Shown: positions 12,514 through 20,984 of the stretch, piece after piece
Numbering within the stretch: position 1 is the first letter of the stretch
How the letters are laid out: every line of letters begins with the position of its first letter
Assembly: GCA_029865325.1 (NCBI GenBank)
Contig: JAOUHF010000005.1
Span: forward strand, 1 to 50,181
From: Thermoleophilia bacterium
GTDB lineage: Bacteria > Actinomycetota > Thermoleophilia > Gaiellales > Gaiellaceae
DNA length: 50,181 nt
Direction: 5' to 3'
The notes under the pieces: model-generated
Told to the model about the DNA's origin: nothing
The model's input: only the letters and a program-made list of their open reading frames with translations
Databases searched by the model: none
Made by a program: the position numbers and the translations under genes

Positions 12514-13111
12514 GGCCGGGAGGCCTTGGCTCGTCCATCGACTCGCGGTCGCCCGCCGCGGCGCCGACGTAATGGATCAAAAGCGGCGCGGCCTCCTCCA
12601 CGAACGGACTCGACTCGTGGCGATCGTCAGCGAGGCCCGCGACGCCTGGGAGGCCGCGGTTCACGAAGCCGAGGTCTGGCTTCAGCGGGCACTGCTCATC
12701 TCGGGACAGCGTTCGCTCGAGCTAGCGAGCTTCCACGTTCCCGAGCAGGCGGAAGTGCACTTGACCTGGCAGCGATCGCTCGGCGTCGTCTACCCGTTGG
12801 ACGCTGAGATTCGGCTTCCCCCCACCCCCGATCTGATCGCGCCGGGCGGAAGCTCCGCGCTCCCGATCGCGGCGTCCGCCTACGGCCGCGCGGTCGAAGC
12901 TGGAGCGCGCTTCGCGACGGCACGATCTGCGCTCGACCGCGTCGAGACCGAGCTCGCGGCCACGACGCGTCGGCTTCGGGCGCTCGAGCGGCGCTGGATC
13001 CCTGCACATGAAAGCGCGCTCGCGGCACTTGCACTCGAGCTGGACGAGACCGAGCGCGAGGATGCCATCCGCGGGCGCTGGTTCGTCGAGCGCCAGGCCG
13101 ACGCCGGCTGA
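12488..13111 (+). CDS. V/A-type ATPase central rotor subunit D
   Basis: A 207-residue coiled-coil rotor shaft protein. The N-terminal helix contains MDQKRRGLLHERTRL and the C-terminal helix contains TRRLRALERRWIPAHESAL, both typical of the D family, in which NxLe and P-x-L-x-x-T-x-x-I segments frame the shaft. ATG 12488 gives a basic N-terminal extension of about 30 residues and overlaps subunit B by 26 bases; a later start is possible. This is the last gene of the ATPase operon. Confidence 0.85.
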   Translation: MRLRAPPGRAGRPWLVHRLAVARRGADVMDQKRRGLLHERTRLVAIVSEARDAWEAAVHEAEVWLQRALLISGQRSLELASFHVPEQAEVHLTWQRSLGVVYPLDAEIRLPPTPDLIAPGGSSALPIAASAYGRAVEAGARFATARSALDRVETELAATTRRLRALERRWIPAHESALAALALELDETEREDAIRGRWFVERQADAG

Positions 13112-13478
13112 ATCGGTGCCTCCCGTCGCTCGCCCTCCTGTCCGCCTGAGAGCGACAGGTCGGGGTTGTTGCCTCTCGGACGTTGTGTCCAGGACTCGGC
13201 GTGAGCAGGCCGTGGAGCGGCTGACGACGGCTGACCCAGGGCGCGCGATCGACGGCAGCTGGCGGTCGTCGATAGCGCGGGACGCGCCGCCTCGTACACC
13301 GGTGCTGGCTGACTCGAGTGGGCTGGCGGTCGAGACATGCTGGCCCAGTGACCTCCACGCGGTCGAGGGAGCCAGTGTGTGCAGGCAACGGGTGCTTGCT
13401 TGCCTGCTACTACCGATTCGGTGCGCATCCAAACGGGCCGTCTAGGCAAGCGACCCTGGTCGCCACGCCGGCCGCGGT
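13112..13478. other. Intergenic stretch after the ATPase operon
   Basis: About 370 bases without a supportable gene. Open frames here have no recognisable protein features and run on from neighbouring genes. The only visible structure is a perfect inverted repeat at 13381-13407. No T-run, promoter box or RNA gene was recognised. Confidence 0.6.
13381..13407. repeat. 8-base inverted repeat, possible transcription end
   Basis: GCAGGCAA and TTGCCTGC form a perfect eight-base stem around an 11-base loop. It lies between the convergent subunit D and M20 peptidase genes and could help end transcription, but it lacks a T-run and is 270 bases beyond the ATPase operon. Confidence 0.3.
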
Positions 13479-14681
13479 TCAACCGGTGATGCTGCGTTGC
13501 CCCCGGCCGGCAAGCCGCGGGCGGGCGACCGGCTCCAGGAGGAGCAAGGCCAGAAGCGCCGTGCGCCCGGGCAGCTGTGTGATGTCGACGCGCTCGTTCG
13601 TCGCATGCGAGCCTTGGCCGACCGGGCCGAGACCGTCCAGCGTGCCGGTGAAGAGGCTGGTGGTGTTGGCATCCGAGCCGCCGCCGACGAGACCGGCTTC
13701 CTCGATCGACAGGCCCAGCTCGTGCCCCAGCCGCTTGGCGGTCGCGAGCAGGGTGCGGTTGCGCAGGAGCGGCTCCATCGGCGGGCGGCGGAAGCCTCCT
13801 TCGACTTCGATCGTGGCCCCCTCGAGGATGGGCTTCAGCCCTCTCACCGCCCGCTCCAGCTTGCGTGCAGCGGCCGCAGTGGGAGCGCGCACGTCGACGA
13901 TCGCGCTCGCCTGTGGAGCGACCACGTTGGGTCGGAGGCCTCCGTCGATCGTGCCGACGTTGACGGTGATCCCGCGGGCGGGGTCGTTGAGGGCAAACAA
14001 CCGCTGCACCTGATGGGACAGCTCGAGGATCGCGCTGATCCCGTGCTCGAAGTCGGCACCTGCGTGCGACGGCCGGCCGTGCACCGCCACTATGAAGTGG
14101 CCGAGGCCCTTACGCGCAATCTTCAGCTTGCCCTCAGCGCCCTCGCCGGACTCGAGCACGAATGCCCGCTCGGCACCGCGCGCGAGCAGGCGAATGAACC
14201 TGGTCGAGTCTCGGCTGCCGATCTCCTCGTCCGTGTTCATGAAGACGACAGGCGTCACGAACGGCCGCAGCCCGAGCTCGCGGAGCGCCCGCAGCGCGAA
14301 CACGATCTCGATCAGACCGCCCTTCATGTCGGCCACACCCGGGCCGAAGAGCTGCCCGTCCTCCTCGCGGAGCGGCATCTCGACGAGCGTGCCGACGGGC
14401 CACACGGTGTCCATGTGGCCGATCAGCAGCTGCCGCGGGTCACCGCGGCGCCGCTGCTTTGGTCGTGCGTACAGGTGGTCGCCCATCTCCCCGCCCCGCA
14501 CTGCGCGGACGACGAAGTCGATCCGCTCGAGCTCCGAGGCGAGGATGCGGAACGGCTCACGCTGGGCTTCGGGATCGAGCGAGGGCGACTCGGCTCGAGC
14601 CAGTCGCTTCAGCAGCTCGACCATCTCCTGCCCGTGCCCTTCGAGCCAGCTCAGCAGTACTCGCGACGGGCTGTCGGCCAT
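13479..14681 (-). CDS. M20-family metallopeptidase (carboxypeptidase G2-like)
   Basis: A 400-residue zinc-dependent exopeptidase or amidohydrolase of the M20/ArgE/DapE/CPG2 superfamily. Metal ligands and catalytic residues are visible in order: GHMDTVWPVG (His plus catalytic Asp), GPGVADMKGG (bridging Asp), NTDEEIGS (catalytic and metal Glu), VLESGEG, and the C-terminal GQGSHATNERVD, which replaces the usual G-G-H-G-x-x-E context with the final ligand His. The dimerisation domain (about residues 190-300) includes HGRPSHAGADFEHG. A longer frame extends upstream, but ATG 14681 starts just after the flavin reductase gene. The substrate is probably an N-acyl amino acid or glutamyl dipeptide; it cannot be fixed from sequence. 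Confidence 0.85.
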   Translation of the reverse strand: MADSPSRVLLSWLEGHGQEMVELLKRLARAESPSLDPEAQREPFRILASELERIDFVVRAVRGGEMGDHLYARPKQRRRGDPRQLLIGHMDTVWPVGTLVEMPLREEDGQLFGPGVADMKGGLIEIVFALRALRELGLRPFVTPVVFMNTDEEIGSRDSTRFIRLLARGAERAFVLESGEGAEGKLKIARKGLGHFIVAVHGRPSHAGADFEHGISAILELSHQVQRLFALNDPARGITVNVGTIDGGLRPNVVAPQASAIVDVRAPTAAAARKLERAVRGLKPILEGATIEVEGGFRRPPMEPLLRNRTLLATAKRLGHELGLSIEEAGLVGGGSDANTTSLFTGTLDGLGPVGQGSHATNERVDITQLPGRTALLALLLLEPVARPRLAGRGQRSITG

Positions 14682-14685
14682 CGTC

Positions 14686-15306
14686 CTACTGCCGGAAGTC
14701 CTCGGGGTACGGGAAGGACAAGCTCTCGCGTACCACGGCGAAGCGGCCGGGAGGAAGGTACGCCAGCAGTCCGAGCCGGTGCACGAGATCGGCGTCGTCC
14801 ACCTCCGAGCCGCGCAGCGCCTCACGGGCAGCGTACGCGGCGCCCACGCGACCGACGATCAGGCTGGCGGAGCCGAACCCGTCGACGATCCGCTCGAGCT
14901 CGCACTCGAGGTAGAGCGGGCACCCCGCGACGACCCGCCCGTCCACGACCCGCGCGGCGGCGGTCGGCACGGCGGCCAGCGCCGGCTTCACGTCACCCTC
15001 GTAACGACCACCGGCAGCGAAGCTCGACTCCACGATCTGCTCGGGCCGCGGGAAGCTGACCGTGAACTGCGGATGCGACTGCACATTGCGGTAGGTCGCA
15101 TGCCGCGGAGTGCAGGCGAAGCAGTAGAGCCCTTCCCAGCCCAGCGGCATGGCCATGTGCTTCGGGGCGAAGTCCCAGCCGTCCGCCTCCTTCGTCCCGA
15201 CTATGACGAGCGGCGCGACCATGAACACGCACTCCCACAGGCCGGCGCCCACGGGTACCTCGATCAGCCCGTCGCGCTCTTCGGCCGGCACGGACGTGTC
15301 GCTCAT
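14686..15306 (-). CDS. Flavin reductase-like FMN-binding protein
   Basis: A 206-residue protein of the flavin reductase / DIM6-NTAB split-barrel family, which binds FMN and either reduces flavin for a partner monooxygenase or acts on small substrates. Visible features are the strand MVAPLVIVGTKEADGWDFAPKH and the RNVQSHPQFTVSFPRPEQ segment typical of the family's flavin-binding loop (T-x-x-N-x-x-x-x-F-x-V-n). It starts at ATG 15306 and is four bases from the M20 peptidase start, so the two are probably cotranscribed. No partner monooxygenase is nearby. A weak -10-like AAGCCT lies six bases upstream. Confidence 0.75.
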   Translation of the reverse strand: MSDTSVPAEERDGLIEVPVGAGLWECVFMVAPLVIVGTKEADGWDFAPKHMAMPLGWEGLYCFACTPRHATYRNVQSHPQFTVSFPRPEQIVESSFAAGGRYEGDVKPALAAVPTAAARVVDGRVVAGCPLYLECELERIVDGFGSASLIVGRVGAAYAAREALRGSEVDDADLVHRLGLLAYLPPGRFAVVRESLSFPYPEDFRQ

Positions 15307-15407
15307 GCGCTCAGGCTTGCACGACGGAGTCGGCGTCGGCATCGGACCTCACACGGATATGGCTGCGCATTTCTACGCGCCCGTTGCCCGTACGCGGCTG
15401 CAGACCG

Positions 15408-15545
15408 TCAGCCAGGCAGCGTCAGCAAGGCGCCGTCCGCCGGGGTGGGGTTGAACCGCTCGTACACGGTGTCGCTCCAAGCGATGAGCTCGCTGCCCGT
15501 CCACACGATCGCGCTGCCCTCGCGAGAGTTGAGCGGCGACGGCAA
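15408..15545 (-). pseudogene. Relic of a Kelch/beta-propeller protein C-terminus
   Basis: About 45 codons end at a stop at 15408. They read like one blade of a Kelch-type propeller: REGSAIVWTGSELIAWSD followed by YERFNPTPADG, similar to the repeat pattern A-V-W-T-G-x-E-L-I-V-W-G-G and Y-N-P-x-x-D. The upstream continuation on the same strand is not recognisable as protein. I read it as a degraded fragment beside the rtcB relic. This is inference from motif similarity only. Confidence 0.4.
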
Positions 15546-15638
15546 GCGACCACCGACGATCGCAGCGAGCGGGACATGCTCGAGCTGGAGCCTGCTCGAG
15601 AAGTCGGTAGAAGAGGAGGCCGCGTTGGCTCGAGTGCG

Positions 15639-15890
15639 ATGGAGCTCTCGTTCGGTACCACCTCTCACGGAGCGGGACGGCGGATGTCCCGCACTCGGGC
15701 GCGCGGCCTGATTGGGGGTGGCGAGCTCCGACGTCGTCTCGAGTCCGACGGGATCGTCGTCCGCTGCCCGTCGAACAAGGGCCCGCCGATCGCGTACAAG
15801 GACGTCGAGCGCGTTGTCGACGTCGTCGAGGCCGCAGGACTCGCGCGCCGCGTTGCGCGGCTTCGGCCCCTCGGCGTGGTGAAGGGTTAG
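15639..15890 (+). pseudogene. rtcB: 3' fragment of an RtcB-type RNA ligase gene
   Basis: An 83-residue frame matching only the C-terminal end of RtcB, the GTP-dependent 3'-phosphate RNA ligase (normally 390-480 residues). It keeps SFGTTSHGAGRRMSRTRA, which contains the histidine that is guanylylated in the family, then GIVVRCPS, AYKDVERVVDVVEAAGL and the near-invariant C-terminus ARRVARLRPLGVVKG. The metal-binding Cys and His of the N-terminal part are absent. The usual G-L-A-E-E-A-P-x-A-Y-K-D-V is shortened to G-P-P-I-A-Y-K-D-V, an in-frame loss of about four codons. The fragment is still open and ends with a normal stop. It is almost certainly a remnant of a once-complete gene. Confidence 0.75.
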
Positions 15891-15945
15891 CCGCAAGAGA
15901 GGCTAGAAGCCCGTGCGGAGCCTCGTCACCGAACCCAGCCTCGCA

Positions 15946-16959
15946 CTAGGAGTCTTCTGTGGGTCCGACCTTCACGAGCATCTTCCCGATGCTGTCGCCG
16001 CGCAGGGCGCCGGCAAACGCGGCGGGCGCGTTCTCGATCCCGTCGATGACCGTCTCTCGGTAGCGGAGCCGTCCTTCGCGCACCCACTGACTCGCAGCGG
16101 CGACGTAGCCCGGGAAGCGATCGACGTGGTCGCTGATCAGGAATCCCTCCATGCGAAGCCGCTTCGTCACCACCATGAACAGGTTCAGCGGAGCCGAAGG
16201 CTCCGAGTCGCCGTAGCGGGACATCACGCCGCAGGCGACGATCCGGCCGTGATTCCGCATCGCGCCTATGGCTGCCTCGAGGTGCTCTCCGCCGACGTTG
16301 TCGAAGTAGAGATCGAGCCCCTTCGGAGCCAGGTCGGCGAGCGCTTGCTGCACAGGCTGCTCGCGGTAGTCAAAGACGCCGTCGAAGCCGAGCTCTCGCA
16401 ACCACGAGACCTTCTCGGGTGAGCTTGCGCACCCGAGAGCGCGGCAGCCGGCGATCTTCGCCATCTGACCTGCAGCGCTCCCGACCGCGCCCGACGCGCC
16501 CGATACAAAGACGGTCTCGCCGGGCTGCAACCTCCCGATCTCGTGGAGCCCGTAGTACGCCGTGAACCCCGGTATCCCGAGCACGCCGAGAGCGGTCGAA
16601 ACGGGCGCGACGGTGGGATCGACCTTCCAGACGTACTTCCCGTCGGAGAGCGCCCACTCGCGCCAGCCGAGCATGTGAAGCACCCATTCGCCTTCCACAA
16701 AGTCCGGGTGGCGGGATATCGCGACGCGACCGACCGCTCCTCCTGACATCGCTTCTCCGAGGGTGTGCGGAGCGACGTATGCGCGGGCGTCGCCGACCCG
16801 CGGCCGCATGTACGGGTCGACCGAGAAGTAGGCGTTGCGGACGAGGAAATGGCCGTCGGTGGGATCGGGGATCGTGGTCTCGGCGACCTCGAAGAGCTCC
16901 TCACCGGGACGTCCGGTCGGACGTCCGACGAGGCGAATCTCCCGGGAGACCCCATCCAT
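15946..16959 (-). CDS. NADP-dependent oxidoreductase (MDR family, PTGR/double-bond reductase type)
   Basis: A 337-residue medium-chain dehydrogenase/reductase of the zinc-free leukotriene B4 dehydrogenase / YncB (CurA-like) group, which reduces alpha,beta-unsaturated carbonyls using NADPH. Seen are the N-terminal PYMRPRVGD motif, the GIPGFTAYYGL segment, and the nucleotide-binding loop SGASGAVGSAAGQMAKIAGCRALG. YFDNVGGEHLEAAI is the family signature. No zinc ligands are visible. ATG 16959 is preferred over upstream in-frame starts because a TATCAT box sits six bases before it. Confidence 0.85.
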   Translation of the reverse strand: MDGVSREIRLVGRPTGRPGEELFEVAETTIPDPTDGHFLVRNAYFSVDPYMRPRVGDARAYVAPHTLGEAMSGGAVGRVAISRHPDFVEGEWVLHMLGWREWALSDGKYVWKVDPTVAPVSTALGVLGIPGFTAYYGLHEIGRLQPGETVFVSGASGAVGSAAGQMAKIAGCRALGCASSPEKVSWLRELGFDGVFDYREQPVQQALADLAPKGLDLYFDNVGGEHLEAAIGAMRNHGRIVACGVMSRYGDSEPSAPLNLFMVVTKRLRMEGFLISDHVDRFPGYVAAASQWVREGRLRYRETVIDGIENAPAAFAGALRGDSIGKMLVKVGPTEDS

Positions 16960-16965
16960 GCGGCG

Positions 16966-16971
16966 ATGATA
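16966..16971 (-). promoter_or_regulatory. TANNNT -10 box (TATCAT), probable leaderless promoter
   Basis: TATCAT on the minus strand lies six bases before the NADP oxidoreductase start, leaving almost no 5' leader. Confidence 0.45.
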
Positions 16972-17035
16972 TGTGTGAGTGGACAGCGTGCCCTCGGGTG
17001 CCTGGCGAGCAGCGTCCCCCCTTGCGCTCGGCTGA

Positions 17036-18094
17036 TCAGGCAGCCGGTTCATGTAGCTCCTGGAGCTCGCGCTCGATCGAGAGCCTTTCGAGCGCGGCTG
17101 TCTCGATTCGCTTCACACGGTCGCTGGTGATTCCCAGCTCGTCTGCCACAGCCCCGACACCCACCGGAGGATCCTCGAGGTAGCGGAGCTCGACGACTCT
17201 CCGCTCGAGATCTGGTAGCGCCCGCACCGCCGAACGCAGCGTCTCCGCGAGAAGACTCACGTGCAACTGCTCGAAGGCCTCCTCGCCTTCCTCTCCTGGA
17301 AGAAGCGCGACGAGCGTCTCTTCTCCCTCCTCGCCGATTGGACGGTCGAGACTCGTAACGGTACGAGCGGCTCGGCGAGTGTCGTCTATCTGATCGAGCC
17401 GGAGACCCGTCTCCTCGGCGATCTCCTCATCGGTCGGGGTGCGGCCGAGAGTGCTCGTGAGGCGAGCCTGGACGCGAGCGATCTTGCGCTCGCGGTCGCC
17501 GATGTGCACGGGAATCCGGATCGTGTGCGCTCTGTTCGCCACTCCTCGCTGCACGGCCTGGCGGATCCACCACGTCGCATAGGTCGAGAACTTGTAGCCG
17601 CGGCGCCAGTCAAACTTCTCGACCGCACGGATGAGGCCGAGGATGCCCTCCTGGATCAGATCGAGCAGAGAGAGGTCGTGGCCTCGGTAGCGTTTGGCGA
17701 TCGAGACGACGAGCCGGAGGTTCGAGTTGATCATCGTCTGCTTCGCCTCCATGTCGCCGCGTTCGATCCGCTTCGCGAGCTCGACCTCTTCCTTCGCCGT
17801 GAGCAGCGGGTAACGCGCCATCTCGTTCAGGAAGAGTTGGAGTGAGTCGGCCGTCGCGGTCGCAAGCTCGCCGTTCTCGTATTTCGGACCGGTCGGGCGC
17901 TCCCGGCGGCCGCAGTCGTCTCGAAGCGTGATCTGCCGCCTGTCGATCTCCTCGAACAACGCCTCGATCTCGGTGTCGTCGAGATCGAGTTCCTCGGCGA
18001 GTCGCTCGACCTCGGAGAGTTGCAGGCAACCTTCCTCATCGCCGCGCGCGAGCAGGTCTGCAACCTCTACCTGCATCCTCGTTGACAGAGTCAT
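17036..18094 (-). CDS. RNA polymerase sigma-70 family factor (RpoD/SigA-like)
   Basis: A 352-residue primary-type sigma factor that directs RNA polymerase to promoters. It has a region 1.1-like domain (about 10-55), region 1.2 ([21 protein letters not shown]), region 2 with [33 protein letters not shown] and [12 protein letters not shown], region 3 with [12 protein letters not shown], and region 4. Region 4.2 reads [17 protein letters not shown], which departs from the canonical V-T-R-E-R-V-R-Q-I-E-x-K-A-L recognition helix. It may therefore be an alternative RpoD paralogue rather than the essential housekeeping factor. A strong AGGAGG (18102-18107) precedes ATG 18094. Confidence 0.9.
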   Translation of the reverse strand: MTLSTRMQVEVADLLARGDEEGCLQLSEVERLAEELDLDDTEIEALFEEIDRRQITLRDDCGRRERPTGPKYENGELATATADSLQLFLNEMARYPLLTAKEEVELAKRIERGDMEAKQTMINSNLRLVVSIAKRYRGHDLSLLDLIQEGILGLIRAVEKFDWRRGYKFSTYATWWIRQAVQRGVANRAHTIRIPVHIGDRERKIARVQARLTSTLGRTPTDEEIAEETGLRLDQIDDTRRAARTVTSLDRPIGEEGEETLVALLPGEEGEEAFEQLHVSLLAETLRSAVRALPDLERRVVELRYLEDPPVGVGAVADELGITSDRVKRIETAALERLSIERELQELHEPAA

Positions 18095-18190
18095 AGAACG
18101 CCCTCCTAGTCCGCAGCGGAAGGGTCGCATGGTGCGGGCGGCAGGTGCATCCGTCTTGGCTCGGATCCGCGTGCGGCTTTCCCACACTTC

Positions 18191-18350
18191 GACGCCGGGA
18201 CCGAGCTGCCCGTGGCCGAGCGGCTGCTCGTCGAGGCCGCCTGGCACCAACGCCGGCCGCTGCGCGCCAGCGCCCAGCTCGAGCGCCGCCGCCACGGACA
18301 GCCGGCCGCAGTCCGCACCCGCGCCGACGCGGTCCCGCGCGAGCTCGCCA
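18191..18350 (+). mobile_element. Degraded IS110-family transposase C-terminus
   Basis: The plus-strand frame through 18212 reads [18 protein letters not shown], then [18 protein letters not shown]. This matches the conserved C-terminal transposase_20 segment of IS110/IS116 transposases (L-V-E-A-A-W-H-Y-x-x-R-P, then R-R-x-G-Q-P-x-x-V). Only about 50 codons are recognisable, with no start, no catalytic DEDD domain and no visible IS ends. It is a dead insertion sequence remnant. It lies next to a recombinase relic and a tRNA gene. Confidence 0.6.
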
Positions 18351-18616
18351 GCCAGTCGGGCAGCCGTCTGATGCTCACGGTCTCCGATGACTGCCCTAGA
18401 GCGCGGCGCTCGTTCACGAGCTGCGCGAACACTTCAATCGCGCCGACAAAGATGAAAGAAGATCTCCTGTGAAAGCCTCTGCCGTTCGTGGCCGTCTGCG
18501 CCAAGAAGGTCACCGCGGTTGAGCGACAGTAGGTCGTCAGCCCGCACTCGCGCGTACATCAGCCGAGCGCGAACGTCATCAGGCTGAAGCGGCGGAATCG
18601 TCACTTATCCACCACC

Positions 18617-18781
18617 TCAGATCCCATCCTCCTTCAGCAGCTCGATCCGTGAACGCGAGTCGGCGCGTGCGAGGTAGTCGTCCATGCCGCGAGCGAAGAC
18701 GGCCTCGTGGCGTTCGAGCAGGTGGGCATAGCGGTCGGTCATGTAGCCGAAGGTATGGCCGACAGCGGATGCGTTGCCCAT
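18617..18781 (-). pseudogene. C-terminal fragment of a tyrosine recombinase (integrase)
   Basis: Fifty-four codons from an internal ATG to a TGA stop at 18617 read VGHTFGYMTDRYAHLLERH and then DDYLARADSRSRIELLK. This resembles the end of phage-type integrases: G-H-x-S-x-x-x-T-x-D-R-Y-x-H-L, with the catalytic tyrosine in DRYAHL, then a short helical tail. The upstream core with the R-K-H-x-x-R residues is not found. It lies just downstream of the 3' end of tRNA-Arg on the same strand, the usual position of an integrase beside its attachment site. This suggests the scar of an integrated element. Confidence 0.6.
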
Positions 18782-18841
18782 TTCGTTGCCCAGCTGCGGG
18801 ACTGCGCCTCTCGGCGATGCGCAATCCCGCCCGGTTCCTAG

Positions 18842-18914
18842 TGCGCCCGGCAGGATTCGAACCTGCGACCCGCGGATTAGAAGTCCGCCGCTCTGTCCCC
18901 TGAGCTACGGGCGC
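18842..18914 (-). tRNA. tRNA-Arg (anticodon TCT)
   Basis: A 73-base cloverleaf on the minus strand: acceptor GCGCCCG pairs with CGGGCGC plus discriminator A; D arm GCTCAGGGGACAGAGC; anticodon loop CTTCTAA with anticodon TCT; T arm with GGTTCGAATCC. No encoded CCA is visible. Integrase and transposase relics follow its 3' end. Confidence 0.95.
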
Positions 18915-18983
18915 GCAGGCTGAGGGTAGCCACCGAGGTGGCGGTTCGCCGCCCCGCCGGGACTGGTGTTCTGCCCGCCGCTT

Positions 18984-19415
18984 CTACTGCTGCCCGAGGA
19001 TCGCCTCGTTCGCCGCAGCCCGTGCGGCAACGGCGGCGAGAACCTTGCTCTGGATCGCTGAGTCGCTTCGGAGGAGCCCCGAGAAAGCCCGCTCCGTGAT
19101 GACAAGGACGCGTAGCGGACTCATGGGCGTCACGGTGGCGATGCGCGGCTGATGTGTGAGGAGCGACATCTCACCAAAGAAGTCGCCGGCACCGAGCGAT
19201 CCGACCTTCTTGGAATCGATCGTCACATCCGTGCTGCCCTCCACGATGATGACGAACTCTCTCCCGCTCTCGCCCTGCCGGGCGATCGGCCTTCCCTGCG
19301 GCCAGTCGAGCTCGTCGGCTACCGAGGCGATCGATTGGAACTGCTGCTTCGTGCACTCCTTGAAGAGGGGTACCCGGCGCAACATCTCGATCTTTGCGTC
19401 CTTGCGAAGGCGCAT
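18984..19415 (-). CDS. Cyclic nucleotide-binding domain protein
   Basis: A 143-residue single-domain protein with a cAMP/cGMP-binding fold. The opening helix MLRRVPLFKECTKQQFQSI and the phosphate-binding cassette GDFFGEMSLLTHQPRIATV, with the conserved Gly, Glu and Arg that hold the cyclic phosphate, are clear. There is no DNA-binding or kinase domain, so it is a stand-alone sensor or adaptor rather than a CRP regulator. ATG 19415 was chosen because TACACT lies eight bases upstream. A second stand-alone protein of this type is at 32762-33154. Confidence 0.85.
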   Translation of the reverse strand: MRLRKDAKIEMLRRVPLFKECTKQQFQSIASVADELDWPQGRPIARQGESGREFVIIVEGSTDVTIDSKKVGSLGAGDFFGEMSLLTHQPRIATVTPMSPLRVLVITERAFSGLLRSDSAIQSKVLAAVAARAAANEAILGQQ

Positions 19416-19423
19416 CGACGGCG

Positions 19424-19429
19424 AGTGTA
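19424..19429 (-). promoter_or_regulatory. TANNNT -10 box (TACACT)
   Basis: TACACT on the minus strand sits eight bases before the cyclic nucleotide-binding protein start and suggests a leaderless transcript. Confidence 0.45.
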
Positions 19430-19461
19430 TAACGGCGCCGGCGTGCTGGCGAGAGCGGACG

Positions 19462-20976
19462 CTACGAGGCGCGCAGCACCAGCGGCGCGCAGGCGACGCC
19501 CGTCGCTTCCCGTACCGCATTTCCACGAGCGTCCTTCATAGCGACGGTCAACGTCTTTGCGGTCACCGTCACCTGCGAGTAGCTGTACGTGTCGAGCGCC
19601 GCGCAGCGCATTCCCATCCCGTTCGGCGGCGGAGGCTTGAAGAAGAGCGCGCCGATCGCCGTCCCCGCGCCGGGGGTGCCGAGGAAGCCGTCGATCTCCT
19701 TGGCGAAGGTGTTGGTCGCGACGGGCCCCGTCACGACTTCCCAGATCCCGGAGCCCTCCGGCGGGCCCCCGAGCGTGGAGTGGCGCACCTCGTTGACGAA
19801 GTTCGCATGCGTGTCCGTCGTCAGGAAGACGACGTTCTTCACGTTCGCCTGCAGGAAGCGGAGGAGTCGCCCACGCTCGACCGCGTACCCCTCCCAGCGG
19901 TCGTACGGCAGCGCGTAGTACTGCTGGATCGGAACCTCGTTGACGATGACCTTCCAGCTCGCCTTCGACGCCCTGATCGCCTTCGTGAACGCGCCGTACT
20001 GACGTCCGCCGAGCATCGTGCGGGACGGATCGTTGATCGCTGCGAGGCAGGTCGGCGCGACGGGGTTCTTCAGACCGGGCGCGAGACCCGAGAACGCGTC
20101 GCGTACCGCCTGCGGGGCGGTCGGCGCAAGGTCGCCTCCGCACGCCTGCGACGCCTTACTGCTACGGAACGAGCGCTCGTCGAGGAAGAAGAGCTCGAGG
20201 TGCTTGCCCCAGCGGAACGTTCTGTAGAGGCCGTTCGTAGTCGTCCGCGCCACCGGTGCGTAGTCGCGGAACGCCTTGACTCCCGCGGCGTAGATCGCCC
20301 CACCGTTCTCGGCCCGCGTGAAGTCGTTGATGAACTCGTGGTCGTCCCAGTGGCTGTAGAGGCTCGCGGACTGACGAAGTGTGCGAAGCGAAGACAGCGC
20401 AAGTCCCAGCTTGTACTTCTCCCATTTGGCCGAGACCGTCAGAGCCGGCTTGGCACCGTTGATCTCGCTGTCGGAATAGATCGTGTCGCCGAGATTGATG
20501 TTGAAGTCGTTCTTCTCGGCGGCCATGCGCGCGTAGACCTCGAAGCGATTGAAGCCGGGCTTGCCGTTTGCGCCGGGTGTTGCGTCGGCATCGCCCGAGA
20601 TCGCGAAGCGAACACGAGCATTAGCTCCCGGGCTGGGGGCGGTAACGAACGTCCCAACTTTGCTCACCGACCCGGCCTGGCTGAATCCGTAGTAGTAACG
20701 AGTACTGGGGCGCAGGCCGGCTACGCGCACCGACACCGTAAGGTCGTTGGCCGTTGTCGCGAGGCCGATTCGCGGCAGAGACACGGGGAACAGACGGCTC
20801 TGTGACACGTCCAGCGTCACTCGGCCCGCGCTCGGCGCACGTGTCCAGAGGGTCGCGGAGCTCGAGGTCACCTCGCCTGCAGCGACGCCGTAGCGGAAGC
20901 CCGGGCTTGCCGCACCGGCCGACATGGACGCGAAAGCGAGGATCAAGAGCGCTGCAAAGACGACGGCCCGACGCAT
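19462..20976 (-). CDS. PhoD-like alkaline phosphatase / phosphodiesterase, secreted
   Basis: A 504-residue metallophosphatase of the PhoD family, which releases phosphate from phosphodiesters and monoesters outside the cell. A signal peptide (about 1-23, MRRAVVFAALLILAFASMSAGA) lacks a clear twin-arginine consensus although most PhoD proteins use Tat. An N-terminal fibronectin-like domain (about 25-115, SSATLWTRAPSAG) precedes the metallophosphatase domain. Metal and catalytic motifs visible are NLGDTIYSD, YSHWDDHEFINDF, LFFLDERSFRSS and FLTTDTHANF. ATG 20976 has TAGGCT eight bases upstream. No Pho box was recognised. Confidence 0.9.
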   Translation of the reverse strand: MRRAVVFAALLILAFASMSAGAASPGFRYGVAAGEVTSSSATLWTRAPSAGRVTLDVSQSRLFPVSLPRIGLATTANDLTVSVRVAGLRPSTRYYYGFSQAGSVSKVGTFVTAPSPGANARVRFAISGDADATPGANGKPGFNRFEVYARMAAEKNDFNINLGDTIYSDSEINGAKPALTVSAKWEKYKLGLALSSLRTLRQSASLYSHWDDHEFINDFTRAENGGAIYAAGVKAFRDYAPVARTTTNGLYRTFRWGKHLELFFLDERSFRSSKASQACGGDLAPTAPQAVRDAFSGLAPGLKNPVAPTCLAAINDPSRTMLGGRQYGAFTKAIRASKASWKVIVNEVPIQQYYALPYDRWEGYAVERGRLLRFLQANVKNVVFLTTDTHANFVNEVRHSTLGGPPEGSGIWEVVTGPVATNTFAKEIDGFLGTPGAGTAIGALFFKPPPPNGMGMRCAALDTYSYSQVTVTAKTLTVAMKDARGNAVREATGVACAPLVLRAS

Positions 20977-20984
20977 CGCGCTCG

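Noticed and set aside
12880-13482. Two-hundred-codon minus-strand frame behind the ATPase operon
   Set aside because: It is Arg/Pro/Ser-rich with no domain and mostly overlaps subunit D; typical high-GC antisense noise.
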